From the NCBI RefSeq assembly GCF_964340395.1, contig NC_135550.1, forward strand, positions 8,954,864 to 9,018,863: DNA of 64,000 nt, given 5' to 3'. Below the pieces are notes generated by a model. The model did no database searches, was not told the origin of the DNA, and was given only the letters and a program-made list of their open reading frames with translations. Below, in pieces: positions 46,845 to 64,000 of the stretch. Every line of letters starts with the position of its first letter. Position 1 is the first letter of the stretch. The stretch is from Glandiceps talaboti. Taxonomy: Eukaryota > Hemichordata > Enteropneusta > Spengelidae. Both the position numbers and the translations under genes were made by a program.

Positions 46845-48967
46845 AAGGTCGCTGAGTTTACTTTAAAGGTGATTCAAAATGCTCACATTGTTATTTTGCT
46901 AGACGACATGTTTGTGAAATGTATACTGGTTTTAAAACTTTAAAAAAACGTCTGCAAACACCTTAAAATGACAATTTTTCAGTCAGTTCCCTTCGGATTT
47001 ACTTCGAGAGGTTTCGGGTATTTCCGGTCCCAACTAGACCACGGGATTTTATGACGCCATAGAGAGACATCGTTAGCACGTAGCCTATGACGAGCGTAGT
47101 CAATAGGTGAATAAAACTCAACAGGATTGTGAAAAAATACATTGCCGGTGGTTGTAATAGACATCAGTAAACAAAAACTACAGTCTCCATGTCTTATTAA
47201 CCAACATTTACTGATATTTACTCACACTTTCTGACTAATTGTCAGTGTCTGTGGGTATAAATGCTAAAATATTATGTCCCCATATTATGGAAAAATAAAA
47301 GAAAACGGCTAGACTAGATATACATAAACACTTGTAATGTCGCGTGTTTCACATTCAGTGACTTTTATTTATCTCATGTTTTATTATTTGCCGATAAGAA
47401 GCATCACAATACCATCAACACACAAGACACATCGACGGCATATTTAGCCTACTATACTTGTACTCGCTGATGTCGCCTTTTGAACGGCGCATTTAGTAAC
47501 AAAGTAAACATATTTCATCTTGAATAGATATACTAGCTATTAGAATACCCATATTATCAGCAATAAAAATTGTAAAGAATTACGAAATTTCGTGAGTTTC
47601 GTGTTGTCATTTATATGACTTTAGCAACTCGTCTGGAAGAAAACTTGTATGGTTTCCCTTGTTGCGATATTTAAATAACACATTTCAGAACAATTTTTTT
47701 AATCGACGCCCTCTACGACAGGACTGAAAATTAAATTCTTTTATTCTACTTAGTTTAAACTTTTGATAAAGTGCTTATGCGTCGCCGTATATCACTAATG
47801 TCGCAGGTCAGCTATCGAATGGAAAGTTGTTGACCAACATATCGCTGTTTCACTTGCACGTCGTCACGCCCATCGAGAGGTAGCAATGCTAGTACTGTCT
47901 TTATTAAAATTCGTTTTGCGTACACTCTTAAAAATGTTGGATCTCAATTGTTACACTGCATAGCATTTTCTTTTCGAACACAACACGTATGTGACATATA
48001 TACGGCGTGGGCGGGGCCGTGGAAAACCTATAGCCGTTTAGTTTACATAAGGCCAAAGTATACACTGTCAGTTCAGTGTACCCGGTAGCGTTTCAATGCA
48101 CAAAATGGCTAACGACATCGGCTTCTGTGAAATAGAGGTAGGGAGTTATCGTATCATACTGCATCTACTTCCTTCAAATTAGTAACACTCTATCTATGAT
48201 ATAATCTCAACCTTATGATAAGAATGGCACATATGTTATGTCACTGTAATTAACGTCAGACAGTAATAGGCAGTGATTTGTAACTCAATGACACCTGACT
48301 CGCCCCAACACAATCATTTACATGTTTGTTGTCAGAGAAAATGATAACAAAATATGATAACACGAGTCACTGTACATATATGTAAAATAGTCGATAATTA
48401 AACTGTCGATAACTAGAAAACGTTAGTTTTTTTATTTTGATTCATTCATTAACAATATATATGTCCTAGATCTGTAGGCTTGCAAATATTTTTTCGTGTG
48501 CTATTTCCTGGTCATAAGTGACTTGTCACGCGGCGGTGACATGTCACTACCACACAGTCTGTGTCCCCATACAGTTAGTGTTCACTTGCTATGTTTAATG
48601 CAACCAACAGAACTACATATGATACACTTTAGGAAAACAAGATCGCATTTTCCTGCCACTAGGTTTTTTTTTTTACATTACAGTTTGATTTCTGCGTGGT
48701 TGCATCAAACCGATCGTCAGTGAACACTAACATGACACGAGCGGTAGCGAAAGGCCAAACAAGACGGGAATGCACCGATAAAGTTGTGAAAGGGTGCCCG
48801 CAAAGATGAAAGCTCTCGAACTCCCATAACCCTTTTGTTGACTACATGTAATCACCCGCGTTTGATTTCAATGTACTAGTGTATCAATGTGTAGTACCTC
48901 GGTTAACGCGTTGCTTCCTAATATGGTAGCGACGGCTATGTTGATGTCATTTTATAGTGTTTTCATT

Positions 48968-48968
<1 letters not shown>

Positions 48969-49037
<69 letters not shown>

Positions 49038-49081
49038 GCACGCACGCACGCACGCACACACGCACACACACACGCACGCAC
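48969..49081. repeat. (CA)n-(CACG)n microsatellite
   Basis: About 32 CA units then CACG-containing units. Confidence 0.96.
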
Positions 49082-49651
49082 GTCATATGTATCGTAATGT
49101 GGTCATGCTTCAATCAGTTAGGGTGTATTTTGTAATTCCTAATATGGTATTGACCAGCTATGTAGATGAAATTTCATAGTGTCTTCCGGTCATAAAGTAC
49201 AGTATCTGTAATGTCTGGTGTCGTTTAAAGTATTGTTTCAGCCTGTGACAGGGATGTAGGTTATTAAATATTCATTTGTCATAATTCATATAAAAACCTA
49301 TTCATAACTGTCAACCATATCTTTCCCACTTTCATTTTTATTTTATTTTAGTTTTCAAATATTGCAATTGTTTTCTTTTTCTATTTTATCAAATATGTAT
49401 GTATTACTTGTGTAAATAATGTTCAGGTCTTTCGATACTTACTTGTTGATTGTTACGTTGCTCGTTAGTGTATTGAGGTAATGTTACATGTAATTCACGA
49501 GTTGGGCATAAGGTGCCATAAGCTCTCATACTGTTAGAGATATGTGCATGTCTTTCACTATATATGGTACCGCTAATCTTTACAAACGTGTTTGATTCAT
49601 GCATTAGGCCCGGTCAGTCAAATGATTTGTTTGTCGTTCGTGGGTAGGTTT

Positions 49652-49670
49652 ATCTGTCTGTCTGTCTGTA

Positions 49671-49715
<45 letters not shown>
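49652..49715. repeat. (TCTG)n microsatellite
   Basis: About 15 TCTG units with one TATG variant. Confidence 0.95.
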
Positions 49716-49717
<2 letters not shown>

Positions 49718-50076
49718 AGATTTAGAATGAAAAAATTAAACACATTTTGTTTTTCCGGCAAGGCTGTACTTCACAATAGTGTAAATGAAAAGACCGTTCA
49801 TATAACTTCAGAATAACTACATATACTTATCTAAATAGTGGTTTTAAATAATCAAACTTTTTTGACATTTACATTTCATCAGTGCAGTAGATGGATTTAG
49901 ATACAAACAGAAAATAAATCAACAGAAAAATGAATAATTATTTTACATGACATGCTAGCATTGTGGGGTTGGGTGGGGTGGGGTTCGTGTTTTTTTTCCC
50001 TGTCTGCCTGGTAGGTCTTGGGGAAATTCCAGGACAGCAAACTTAGTATCTAATCAGTGGAGCCACAGTGAAAATA

Positions 50077-50313
<237 letters not shown>

Positions 50314-51782
50314 CTGCGTTTGTGAACAAACGGTGCCGTCTAGAAAAAGGTTATCCTAATTCTATAAAATTTACAAGAATTCAATTATGTTCATTGTAAT
50401 ATCCAAATATCACTGTGATCAAAATGACTTTGATTCTACGGTGCTAGGTTAATCTTACCACAAATGATCGGAAAATGTTCATGATTAATAATACTAGCAC
50501 GGGTACTTGTGCCGATGTAGTGGAATGCCACACCTCTTGGTATATATCGACCAGTTGCACAACGAAAATTAAAAAAAAAAATATGTTTGTAAATCAAAAG
50601 TGACCGTCCTAGACTTCCAAAGATATATAGGCATTTAAATCGAACGAGGATTAAAACAAGGAATGTCAACAACATGAACACGTGTATTTCCGTAAGCCTG
50701 AGAGTTTATTTCCGTTAACGTAATTCACGCCGTGGGGTCATACGTGGGCACAATACTACCCATGTAAAATGAATAATGAATTACTGTGTGATAGTTTCTA
50801 AACTTAATTTCAACTGAATGGATAACAAATTTAGATCAAGATAATAATTCTTGATTTCCCCCCACCATTTCTAACATGTAACCAATACATTTAAAAGTCT
50901 CTATGAAATTTAAGTCGTGACTTCCAGTCAAGATAGTTGTAACAAGGATACACTGTGATGCTATATATATGCTCGTGATTCTCTCGGATTGTAACGAGGT
51001 CAATCGGACCAGGGTAACTGACCAACTACTAAACTCCCCAGACTGACTCTGAGTAACCATATGCCCTCAGCTTAGCTAAGAACACGCAAACACGATAAAC
51101 TGAATAGGCACACAGCGTTGGGTGAATATCTATATATAGCATCATAGTGTATCCTTGTTACAACTGTCTTGTCACGACAGTTGTTCGAACAACTATAACA
51201 CATAGAATCACATTGTGTACATTAAAACAACATATTATGTTGTATCTCAGACCATTTTCCTTGTGGTCTGAGGTGTATATGTTGATGCATGTTTAACAAC
51301 TGGTGTAGCTGTAGTCGCCAGGACTTTGTAGGTGGTATTAAAAGTGTCAGTTTGATAAAAATAATAAAGTCGAAATGGTCCATAATTAACCTACGTTTTC
51401 ACGCTTCTTTGTGTATATTTGTTATCAAACACGGGATCAATGCAGATTTGAAATAAGTCGTCGTTTGTAGTACAGTATATACAGTTTGTACAATGACTTT
51501 AGTAAGAAGTGGGATTTCAGATTCAGACCGATCGGCCTCGTTACTAAGTAACCAGAGTGACTCTGGAGTTTCAATTCGGCGGCGGCACAACGTGTTTTAC
51601 GTCTCACCCAACGTTTTTGATTTTAAAGTACATATATAAAACAAAATACAGGACCTGATAAAGCGAAAGCATATAAAATAATACATTTTATTTCACTGTG
51701 AACACAAATCAACATCACTGACGGATAAAAGACGGGAGATTCAAACATTGCATTAGCAGCTTGATAAAATGTAAGTTCCATG

Positions 51783-51793
51783 TGCGTGCGTGC

Positions 51794-51832
<39 letters not shown>

Positions 51833-51833
51833 C

Positions 51834-51870
<37 letters not shown>

Positions 51871-51875
51871 CGCGT
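51783..51875. repeat. (GT)n/(GC)n microsatellite
   Basis: GTGC units, then GT runs on both sides of a (GC)n core at 51824-51836. Confidence 0.95.
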
Positions 51876-52180
51876 GGGTGAGTGCTATTTGTGTCAATTT
51901 TGTTTGTGTAATTCCTAACCAAAGTCATTGTCCTTTTGAGTGATTGTGTTTTAGAAGTGATATCATCCAGAAGAGAACGCATTCCCATTCTATAAATAAC
52001 CAGACTCGTCACGAAATATTACAGCGTCTGGAAATTCGACACTGCTTTTAACACCCCCATGAAATACACGATATGACCATACATCGCAATCTTCGCCGTG
52101 AATAGTCTAGTATATAATGCTGCATGATAAACATGTCGTTTTAAATCTGTTGGGTTTAGGATATTCGAAGCATCGAATTC

Positions 52181-57491
<5,311 letters not shown>

Positions 57492-57527
57492 CACTCTCCC
57501 TTATGTATAAATATACAATTGTTTCAC

Positions 57528-57533
57528 AATAAA
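57528..57533 (+). terminator. Poly(A) signal AATAAA of the RRM gene
   Basis: AATAAA 37 bp past the stop codon at 57489-57491, in the expected place for a short 3' UTR. Confidence 0.65.
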
Positions 57534-58252
57534 GGAACAGTCGTTATTAATAAACACAGAAAAACGCACTTTTTAGTAGTCATAGCACGTATTTTCATTA
57601 GAATGTATTTATTTATATGTATTCGCGTTTGTAAACAAAAAATGACAGATGCATCGTTGTTGGCGCTCTTCAGTATACATAAGCGTGACACAACAACGAA
57701 TCATTTAGTCTCACACAATTAAAGTACTTTAGTATGCCAAACAACTATTTAACAAATAGTAGAAGAATAATCCCCCTTCTGTATATTTGATTGTGTACTT
57801 GTGTTCTTTCTCTTCCTAGTATATGATTCCTATATTTGAAGTGCAGTACTAACATTTAAATCATTAAATGTATACCTCAGGAAAGAAATTACTTATGTTG
57901 ATATACAGTGTATAAATGTTTCGTCACAAGCCCACACACTTTTAGTTGGGTTTTTTAGTTGTGTTGTTAAACTAGATTTATCAGTAGTTCAAACTTTGCT
58001 TAATGTACAAAAATAATTCAATTTCTATATCAAAGCGAGATGACTATTTAACTTGAATTGGAAAGGCAACGTGTTTTTTTGCAAAGAGCGATGATGTATA
58101 TAGAAGCTAATATTCATTTGTTGCCATTTTTGAGTGAATTCGATTTTAATTTTATACTTTAACATTCCCAAAAATAAAAGTTATATTCGATATATTGTTT
58201 TCCTCTAAAAATGTGAGTTAATGTGTTTTCATTCGTATGGCATAGCTTTGTA

Positions 58253-58608
58253 CAACCAGTGACAGGCAAGCATTTACAAGCGGAACTTGGGAGGGAGAGT
58301 AAACAAATGAATTGGATTAATAACACTTTGCATAGCTAGTATGATGGAACTTCAGAGACTATGTATTACATTTCATGATTTGACAAGATAAGGTTTTTTT
58401 GTGGCTTCTTTACATAATAGCTCACATTCACAAATGAATTGCAAGTTCCCCTGGCATTTCAAGTAAACGCAAGAGGCTATAAAATTGTATTGACCAAACC
58501 ATGAAATGTACTACAAGTGTCTATAGTTCCAATATGCTGTGCCAAGTGTTATTAATCCAATTCATTTGTAAAAAGTTTTACTTGTAAATGTTTGCCAGTT
58601 GCTGGTTG
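58253..58608. mobile_element. MITE with about 130-bp inverted repeats, TA flanks
   Basis: CAACCAGTGACAGGCAAGC on the left faces GCCAGTTGCTGGTTG on the right. The arms share CATTTACAAG, ACAAATGAATTGGATTAATA, ACACTTTGCA and ACATTTCATGATTTG in inverse orientation. TA lies directly outside each end (58251-58252 and 58609-58610), which fits a Tc1/mariner-type target. About 356 bp, no coding. Confidence 0.72.
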
Positions 58609-59256
58609 TAAACTGACCACAGATGCAACTGCAAATAGGTCTATCAAAGGCATCGTGGTGAAACGAGAAGCCTCTTTGTGGTACTTTATACGATTATACA
58701 TTTTTTATTACGTCAGCAAAAAGATTTTGTCTAGTATACCATACACAAGCTGTCTTTATATAAATTATAAACTTTCCACATTTTTTTTCAAAACTTATGC
58801 TTGAGAGGCGGAATAATTATATTAGTCCCGACTGTATTTCTCTACTCGTCTATCGACTCGTAGTTATAAGGTGCCTTAGGCCACTCGTATTTTCATTGGC
58901 TAAATGAAGAAAACTATTGGGAATAATATCTAAGTATCTGTGTACCTACACCTGTATGTGGGTTTTGTTTTGCTTTAAAACATGTAAAAGGGCTTAATCC
59001 CTGGTACCAGAAATAGAATATTACTGCCTAGGAGCATCATAAAAATAACGAACATTCAATTTCTGTGTCGACATCAAGCGCGCGCTTCACATGCATTACA
59101 ATAGGCGCGCGTGAAAATAAGTCGACTTTCTTGTTCTATTTTGCATTTGACCCTCTAGCAAGAGGTAAAAGCTATTGCAGTTACCAAGTATAATTGTATG
59201 TATCAGAAATCTTGAGGTACTGTTGAGAGAGAGGGGAGGAGGCAGGGGAAGGAGGA

Positions 59257-59259
<3 letters not shown>

Positions 59260-59347
<88 letters not shown>
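59260..59347. repeat. (ACAG)n microsatellite
   Basis: About 22 ACAG units downstream of gene C. Confidence 0.96.
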
Positions 59348-59349
<2 letters not shown>

Positions 59350-59450
59350 GGGAGACAGTGATTACTCTTGAACTTGCATTAAAAAAGGCAAGAGGTTATT
59401 TTAATTATTATAGAATACTTTTTCCTTTGAAAACCGATATTAAAAAGTAC

Positions 59451-59456
59451 TTTATT
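59451..59456 (-). terminator. Poly(A) signal of gene C
   Basis: TTTATT on the plus strand is AATAAA on the minus strand, 33 bp beyond the gene C stop codon (59489-59491). Confidence 0.6.
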
Positions 59457-59488
59457 CTTACGAATACGTAAAGGCATATATTGCTTCA

Positions 59489-61900
59489 CTAAACAGCTGT
59501 GTATTTGTCCCTGGCCTTTCTAAATATCCAAGCTATTGGTAGAAGAGTTGACCCACAGATCATGACTAGTCCAGCACAGTAAAAAGACAGGTTATACGAA
59601 CCACTCCGATCAAACAAATACCCTGTTGTTGAAAAACAAAATAAAAAGAGGAAAACACAGCATCAGATGATAGAACACACAGATGATATCTGCTGTTAAC
59701 ACACGTCATCAAAAGACGATGTTTATGTAAATGGATTCATTAATATGCAATTGTCTTTACCTAATCTCAATCTCATAGTTACATGTGTGGTCTATGCCTG
59801 CCATTTATCATTTATCCGACGCCTTAATTCAAAACAATGTACTTTGACATCATGTCTATCCAAACGATACCATATTACATATACATGGTCAACGATAAAA
59901 TTAGAATATCACAAACCTGAAGTTGGTGGCCCTAGTAGATATCCAGATCCTAGAAAAAAGACTGTGATACCCATGCCTTCAGTCAGTCGCCTGGTTCCAA
60001 CAACTTCTTTTACTACAACTTGATCTAAGGCGCTAAATGTTCCTCGAGCTAATCCCAAAAATACAGTGATTACGACCAGAGTTGAGAAAGATTTTACAAA
60101 AGGTGTGCACAAAGCAAGAACTCCAAAAGTGGCTACACCAAAGCAATGAACATACTTCGCACCTTTCGTAACATTGGCACATGACATAGCAATGCCTGTT
60201 GCTAGGCAACTTGCACAACTGATGAGACCCATAAGGGACATTAACAGGGCAGCCTTTTCCTGACTGGTGTTCTTCACCACTGCATTATCAACAAAATGAC
60301 TGAGCATAATTCCAAGTCCAAAGCCATACATGAATTGGTATACCACGTATACAATAGACAATGGTCTCTCCTTAAACAAGGGAAGGAAGAAACACATCAG
60401 GTTACAAACTCTAGCTTTGAGGCTGACGATGAGATTAGACATCTTTTCACTATAGAAATTATCGTCTGTATTTTGCGTTGGACAATTTGAGTCAATTACA
60501 TCATCAGTTCTCATGTCTTCATTTTCCATACTACCTGCACCCGTCACTGAAGACACTTTGTCAAAGTCTGATTTCAGAAATATTGGCCTGAGTAACGAAG
60601 CACTTACACAAAAATTGGCTGCGATTGATGCAAAGATCACCAGAGTTCCTCTCCAGCCATACATATTGATCAGGAATTGACATAGTAAAGGCATGGTGAA
60701 ACTGCCTAAACCATTTCCAGTAACAGCTATGGAATTAGCTAAAGCGTAACGTCTTTTAAAATATCTTCCCAAACAAATATTGGTGGGTACAGAAATCAAT
60801 CCAAATGACACCCCTACAAACAATCAAAAGATCATTCAGTTAGGTACATGATTGCTATTCAAATATGAAAACTTCCACTGAATTCTAAGTTTGACTTCCA
60901 TGCCCTAAGACTAGTATTATCCTAGCAGTAGACCCATGATGATTAGGGCGGCGTGTTCTTTCATTTAGGATCAACTTTTTCAAAAGGTTTATCAACACAG
61001 ATTTTGATCATATTGCGACATTGATCATACATCCGTGTCCATGATATATAGTAATCATTATACTTACCACCCAAAATTCCAAGACTGATGTACAGGTAAA
61101 CGACGCTTGTTGCAAACGAACTCACAAGGAATGACACGAACGATAATACACCTCCAACCATTGCGACTTGACGAAACGTATACCTCTTGCAAAGAATGGA
61201 TGAGAACGGACCTGGGTTTAGGAAGTAAATGTTATTATTTTAGGGACTATATCATAGGTACGGTGAATATTACTGAATACATAAACATTACACTCGATGC
61301 TGCGTAATTTACATGATGTCTATAGTGTAAATTGAGGTTTATTGGTGACAAACAAAAGATATTAAAACCAGGTGTAAACTCAATGCCTCCAGTAAGAGCA
61401 AAACCATCGATTTCTGTTCCTACAAACATTGCTGGAATGCAAAATTCTGAGCTATCAGCTTAGTTATTATACATGAATGATGACGTACACCTTAATAGGA
61501 AAGTTAATTATATGAAAATATATGACATTTGAAGTGTACACACTTAAGATATTGCCTAATTATCGAAAAAATTTATTAATTGTATAAATTATTAAATGAA
61601 CCATCAAGATTGTAAGTTACATCAACAAGCTTTAACGGAGACCTGCATACCCTTACCACCAATACATGTACTACTAAACTATCTGAAATTTAAAAACAGA
61701 ATCTAAAGATATTGCCTAATTATCAAAACTGATTATTTATGAAAATTACACATCACAATTAATAACTACATTAAAAACTACATCAAATATGTGTGCTTTG
61801 TTATGGTTGATGTACGTACCAAATTCTATCAACTTTGAAGTTTGCATTCTTAAGATAGCCTAATTATATAAAAGTTTAACTATGTACAGGGGAAGGAGGA

Positions 61901-61959
<59 letters not shown>

Positions 61960-62043
61960 CAAACACACACAGACACACAGACAAACAGACAGTCATTCCC
62001 CTGTTAGTACCTCCCGTACCCTTACGGGAGGTAAAAACAGACT

Positions 62044-62088
<45 letters not shown>

Positions 62089-63166
62089 CACACACACACA
62101 AACAAACAAACAAACAAACAAACAAACAAACAAAACAAGTAAGTATAACATAACCTTCCCTTACGGAAGGCAAAAACACTTGTGTAACAATGCGTCAGTT
62201 TCCAACCTATGAGCGCATACGGTTAAAACATTTACGTGGCAACCTGTCCCTATTTAAAAAGACTGGGCTGACTCGTATACCTTTCCCCATTCAGATCACA
62301 GTCCTTGTCTGTGATCAGATGCACACTCCAACGCCAAGGCGCGAACCGATTTAAATATTCTAAAGGTGACCCTATTGGGATTTTTTTTTGTTTCTCATTA
62401 CCCGACCGACCCAAATTTTTAGCTCTGACATAAAAAAAAAATTATATGCGCCCGCAAATGTTTTACTTTTTTTAAATCGGCCGACGGACAGACCGACCAA
62501 TCCATACTTACTATAAAAAAGTAATGAGACACATATTTTTTTTAATATGGTCACCCTAAGCACAGGAGCTGGCGCTGTTGCTAAGTTTACCTCTAGGTGG
62601 CGACCCGAAGGGCTGCCTATCGAGTGCAAGCCGTCAGTCTGGCTATTTGTAAAAAAGACCATCCTGACTCATTCTCGCAAACCAAAGCTGTTATATTCAG
62701 CGACACTGCGAGGCGGTACGTCTTGGACGGTGCCCTAAAAGAGGTGTGGTTTACGACAATGGGTCCGCAGTAGATGGCCATTTGTAATTTATCGTTTCCA
62801 GGTAATTATATTTCACTATCTAGTTTGAAACGCCCCCCCCCCCCGACACCAGTGAAAAATGCACATGCCCTAAGCTTACAGTACCCGGATGTGCCGGGAG
62901 TTTACGCCCAGATCACGTTTCGTGCCCGGGGCTTCGTGACAAAGACATACCACATACATACCTGTACAGAAATTTAACGCTGAAAATATGGCAGGAATCC
63001 ATGAAGTTGTTGCTGCTCCTTTACCGAAGTTATCCATGAATTGTATGTACAGTACTGCCATGGCACTTTGAATTCCACGATTGAGAAAAAACTGAATGGT
63101 TGCAGCTACCATCACCATCCAGCCCCATCCTCCATCGGGAGGATCTTTCACCTTTTGGCCATGCAT
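59489..63166 (-). CDS. SLC16/MCT-like 12-TM transporter, gene C (4 coding exons)
   Basis: Exons on the minus strand: 63166-62962, 61211-61068, 60813-59917 and 59622-59489; 459 codons plus stop, introns all phase 1. Exon 1 gives KDPPDGGWGWMVMVAATIQ, the SLC16 signature with the usual double Pro. Exon 2 gives FSSILCKRYTFRQVAMVGG. Exon 3 gives CLGRYFKRRYALANSIAVTG, INMYGWRGTLVIF, a central loop of about 75 residues and TM7-11. Exon 4 gives YNLSFYCAGLVMICGSTLL and a basic tail ending RDKYTAV. TM8 (LISCASCLATG) lacks the MCT1 Asp-Arg pair. It is closest to gene B (exon 3 proteins share long runs such as RRYALANSIAV and GSFTMPLLC-like). Product: plasma-membrane transporter for an unidentified small solute. 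Confidence 0.93.
61440..62172 (-). mobile_element. Hairpin/TCTG-family repeat, reverse orientation
   Basis: In reverse complement it shows the same parts as the copies at 15640 and 42840: the hairpin CCTTCCCTTACGGAAGG at 62154-62170, (TCTG)n/(TTTG)n, a second hairpin ACCTCCCGTACCCTTACGGGAGGT-type palindrome at 62009-62032, more (TCTG)n to 61903, then modules with GCCTAATTAT, ATTATTAA and TACGTACC. Two hairpins suggest two stacked copies. Intron 1 of gene C. Confidence 0.6.
62205..62345 (-). mobile_element. Diverged partial SINE, same family as 41815-42165
   Basis: ATGAGCGCATACGGTTAAAA, CATTTACGTGGCAACCTG and GACTGGGCTGACTCG follow the same order as TAAGCGCATAGGATTAAAA, CAATCCTACCAGGTTCCC and GGCTGGGTTGACTGG in the better copy. 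The tRNA-like head is too degraded to call. Intron 1 of gene C. Confidence 0.5.
62365..62575. mobile_element. Short repeat with GGTGACC ends
   Basis: AAAGGTGACCCTATTGGGAT near 62365 faces AATATGGTCACCCTAAG near 62548-62565, forming short inverted ends around about 190 bp. The interior CCCGACCGACCCAAATTTTT is shared, in reverse complement, with 17285-17365. No target duplication seen. Confidence 0.45.
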
Positions 63167-63169
63167 GGC

Positions 63170-64000
63170 TTAAGTGACTGGTCGTAAATATAGGATAGCA
63201 CTGGCTACGGTTGATCCATGATGTAGTACAGTAGGTCTACCCAGTTGTACATTCCTGGTTCGATACGATTGGAACCTGTCACACGGCCATGGGAAGGGCT
63301 TCGCTCGTGCTATTCGATAGCGTTTTGATTACGTAACACGATTAGGGTCTGGTCATCGTAACTTTAAGCGTGGGCAACATCTAAATGTCAGTATATTTGG
63401 TGACGATGGCAACTTTAATAGTGGATAGGCAAGTGAGTAAACCTTCAAGAAAGTGCGTGCAGATATGCCCAGCAACAAGACCACGCCCATAGCAACAGTC
63501 AGATGATGGTGTATACCCTGTATACAGTATTTCAAAAATAACTACAGGGATGGCTATGTATTTGGATAAATATTCAAAAATGTTGACATGTATGCCTAGC
63601 ATCAAGACTACACCCACAATAAGTGAAACGACTATGTATATTGGCAAAGATAACAACAGGGGTGGTTTGGCAAGAGGGTGACATGGAGTCACCAGCAACT
63701 ACTCTAACAATTCTGCCCATATCCAGCAACAGCAAACATTAAAGTGCATATTGCATAGATAACAAGACTTGGTCAGCATGTGGGTACACGTTTTTTAAAA
63801 ACTTTACAGTTTTGTTATACGCCGTTGGCGTTATCTTTTCACTCTTTCTCCTGTGGTGTTCTTATTTCAAAGGGCAGCGCTGTTCGTATATTTTGGAGTG
63901 TTTGTATTGTTACCAATTTTGTGCGAGTTCATTTTATATGTCTACACTGAACTTCAGTTTTAAAAAAGTAAAAACAAATGAAACATAATATTGATATACT
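63170..64000. other. Upstream flank of gene C
   Basis: Contains the tandem repeat at 63395-63680 and otherwise AT-rich sequence. No promoter element can be assigned with confidence. Confidence 0.4.
63395..63680. repeat. Diverged tandem repeat, period about 133 bp
   Basis: GATATGCCCAGCAACAAGAC with CACGCCCATAGCAACAGT in the first unit corresponds to GTATGCCTAGCATCAAGACT with ACACCCACAATAAGTGAA in the second. The minus-strand frame over both gives hydrophobic stretches (GVVLMLGIHVNIF and GVVLLLGISARTF in two frames), which arise from the repeat and not from a gene. Confidence 0.5.

Larger units (their letters stand above)
57534..59450. other. Spacer between convergent RRM gene and gene C
   Basis: AT-rich DNA containing the TA-flanked MITE at 58253-58608 and the (ACAG)n array at 59260. 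No coding pattern was recognised. Confidence 0.5.

Noticed and set aside
61107-61307. Plus-strand frame similar to one at 42344
   Set aside because: It is the reverse-strand shadow of the nearly identical exon 2 in genes C and B; the similarity is useful only as evidence of gene conversion.
63381-63698. Hydrophobic 105-codon minus-strand frame upstream of gene C
   Set aside because: The hydrophobic stretches repeat with the 133-bp DNA repeat in two frames, so it is repeat translation, not an extra membrane protein.

Overview
This window is animal nuclear DNA. Genes are split into many exons with GT-AG introns of roughly 0.2 to 4 kb, intergenic DNA is AT-rich, and there are a LINE, two tRNA-derived SINE families, many inverted-repeat DNA transposons and very long microsatellites. 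Gene content (SLC16 transporters, a YWTD/EGF/CCP receptor, a PARP14-like RRM protein) and repeat style suggest a marine invertebrate, most likely a deuterostome such as a hemichordate or cephalochordate. The sequence alone does not settle the species.

Layout. 40-4110 (-): a decayed non-LTR retrotransposon of the CR1/L2/Jockey type. 4791-6802: a 2-kb hAT-like deletion derivative with a 5-bp target duplication. 8638-18259 (-): SLC16-like gene A, whose second intron holds a three-layer transposon nest. 23820-38027 (+): a receptor with three YWTD propellers, two EGF domains, a CCP/sushi domain, a TM segment and a cytoplasmic tail. 39018-45259 (-): SLC16-like gene B. 46348-52180: a repeat-rich spacer. 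52181-57491 (+): an eight-exon gene for a membrane-anchored protein with two PARP14-type RRM-like domains. 59489-63166 (-): SLC16-like gene C. 63170-64000: spacer with a diverged tandem repeat.

The three SLC16 genes are head-to-tail duplicates on the minus strand. All have four coding exons, phase-1 introns at the same places and a 144-bp exon 2. The unrelated plus-strand genes sit between them, so receptor/B and RRM gene/C are convergent pairs. Exon 2 of B and C is almost identical over 77 bp while the rest of those genes has diverged, which suggests local gene conversion. I see no reason to think the receptor, the RRM gene and the transporters share a pathway; they are neighbours.

The most novel coding items are the receptor, whose domain order I do not recognise from a named family and which has no visible LDLa repeats or NPxY motif, and the RRM protein, which joins an N-terminal signal anchor to PARP14-type RRMs without a PARP domain. 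Exon boundaries were read by eye from splice consensus and reading phase. No transcript or database search was available.
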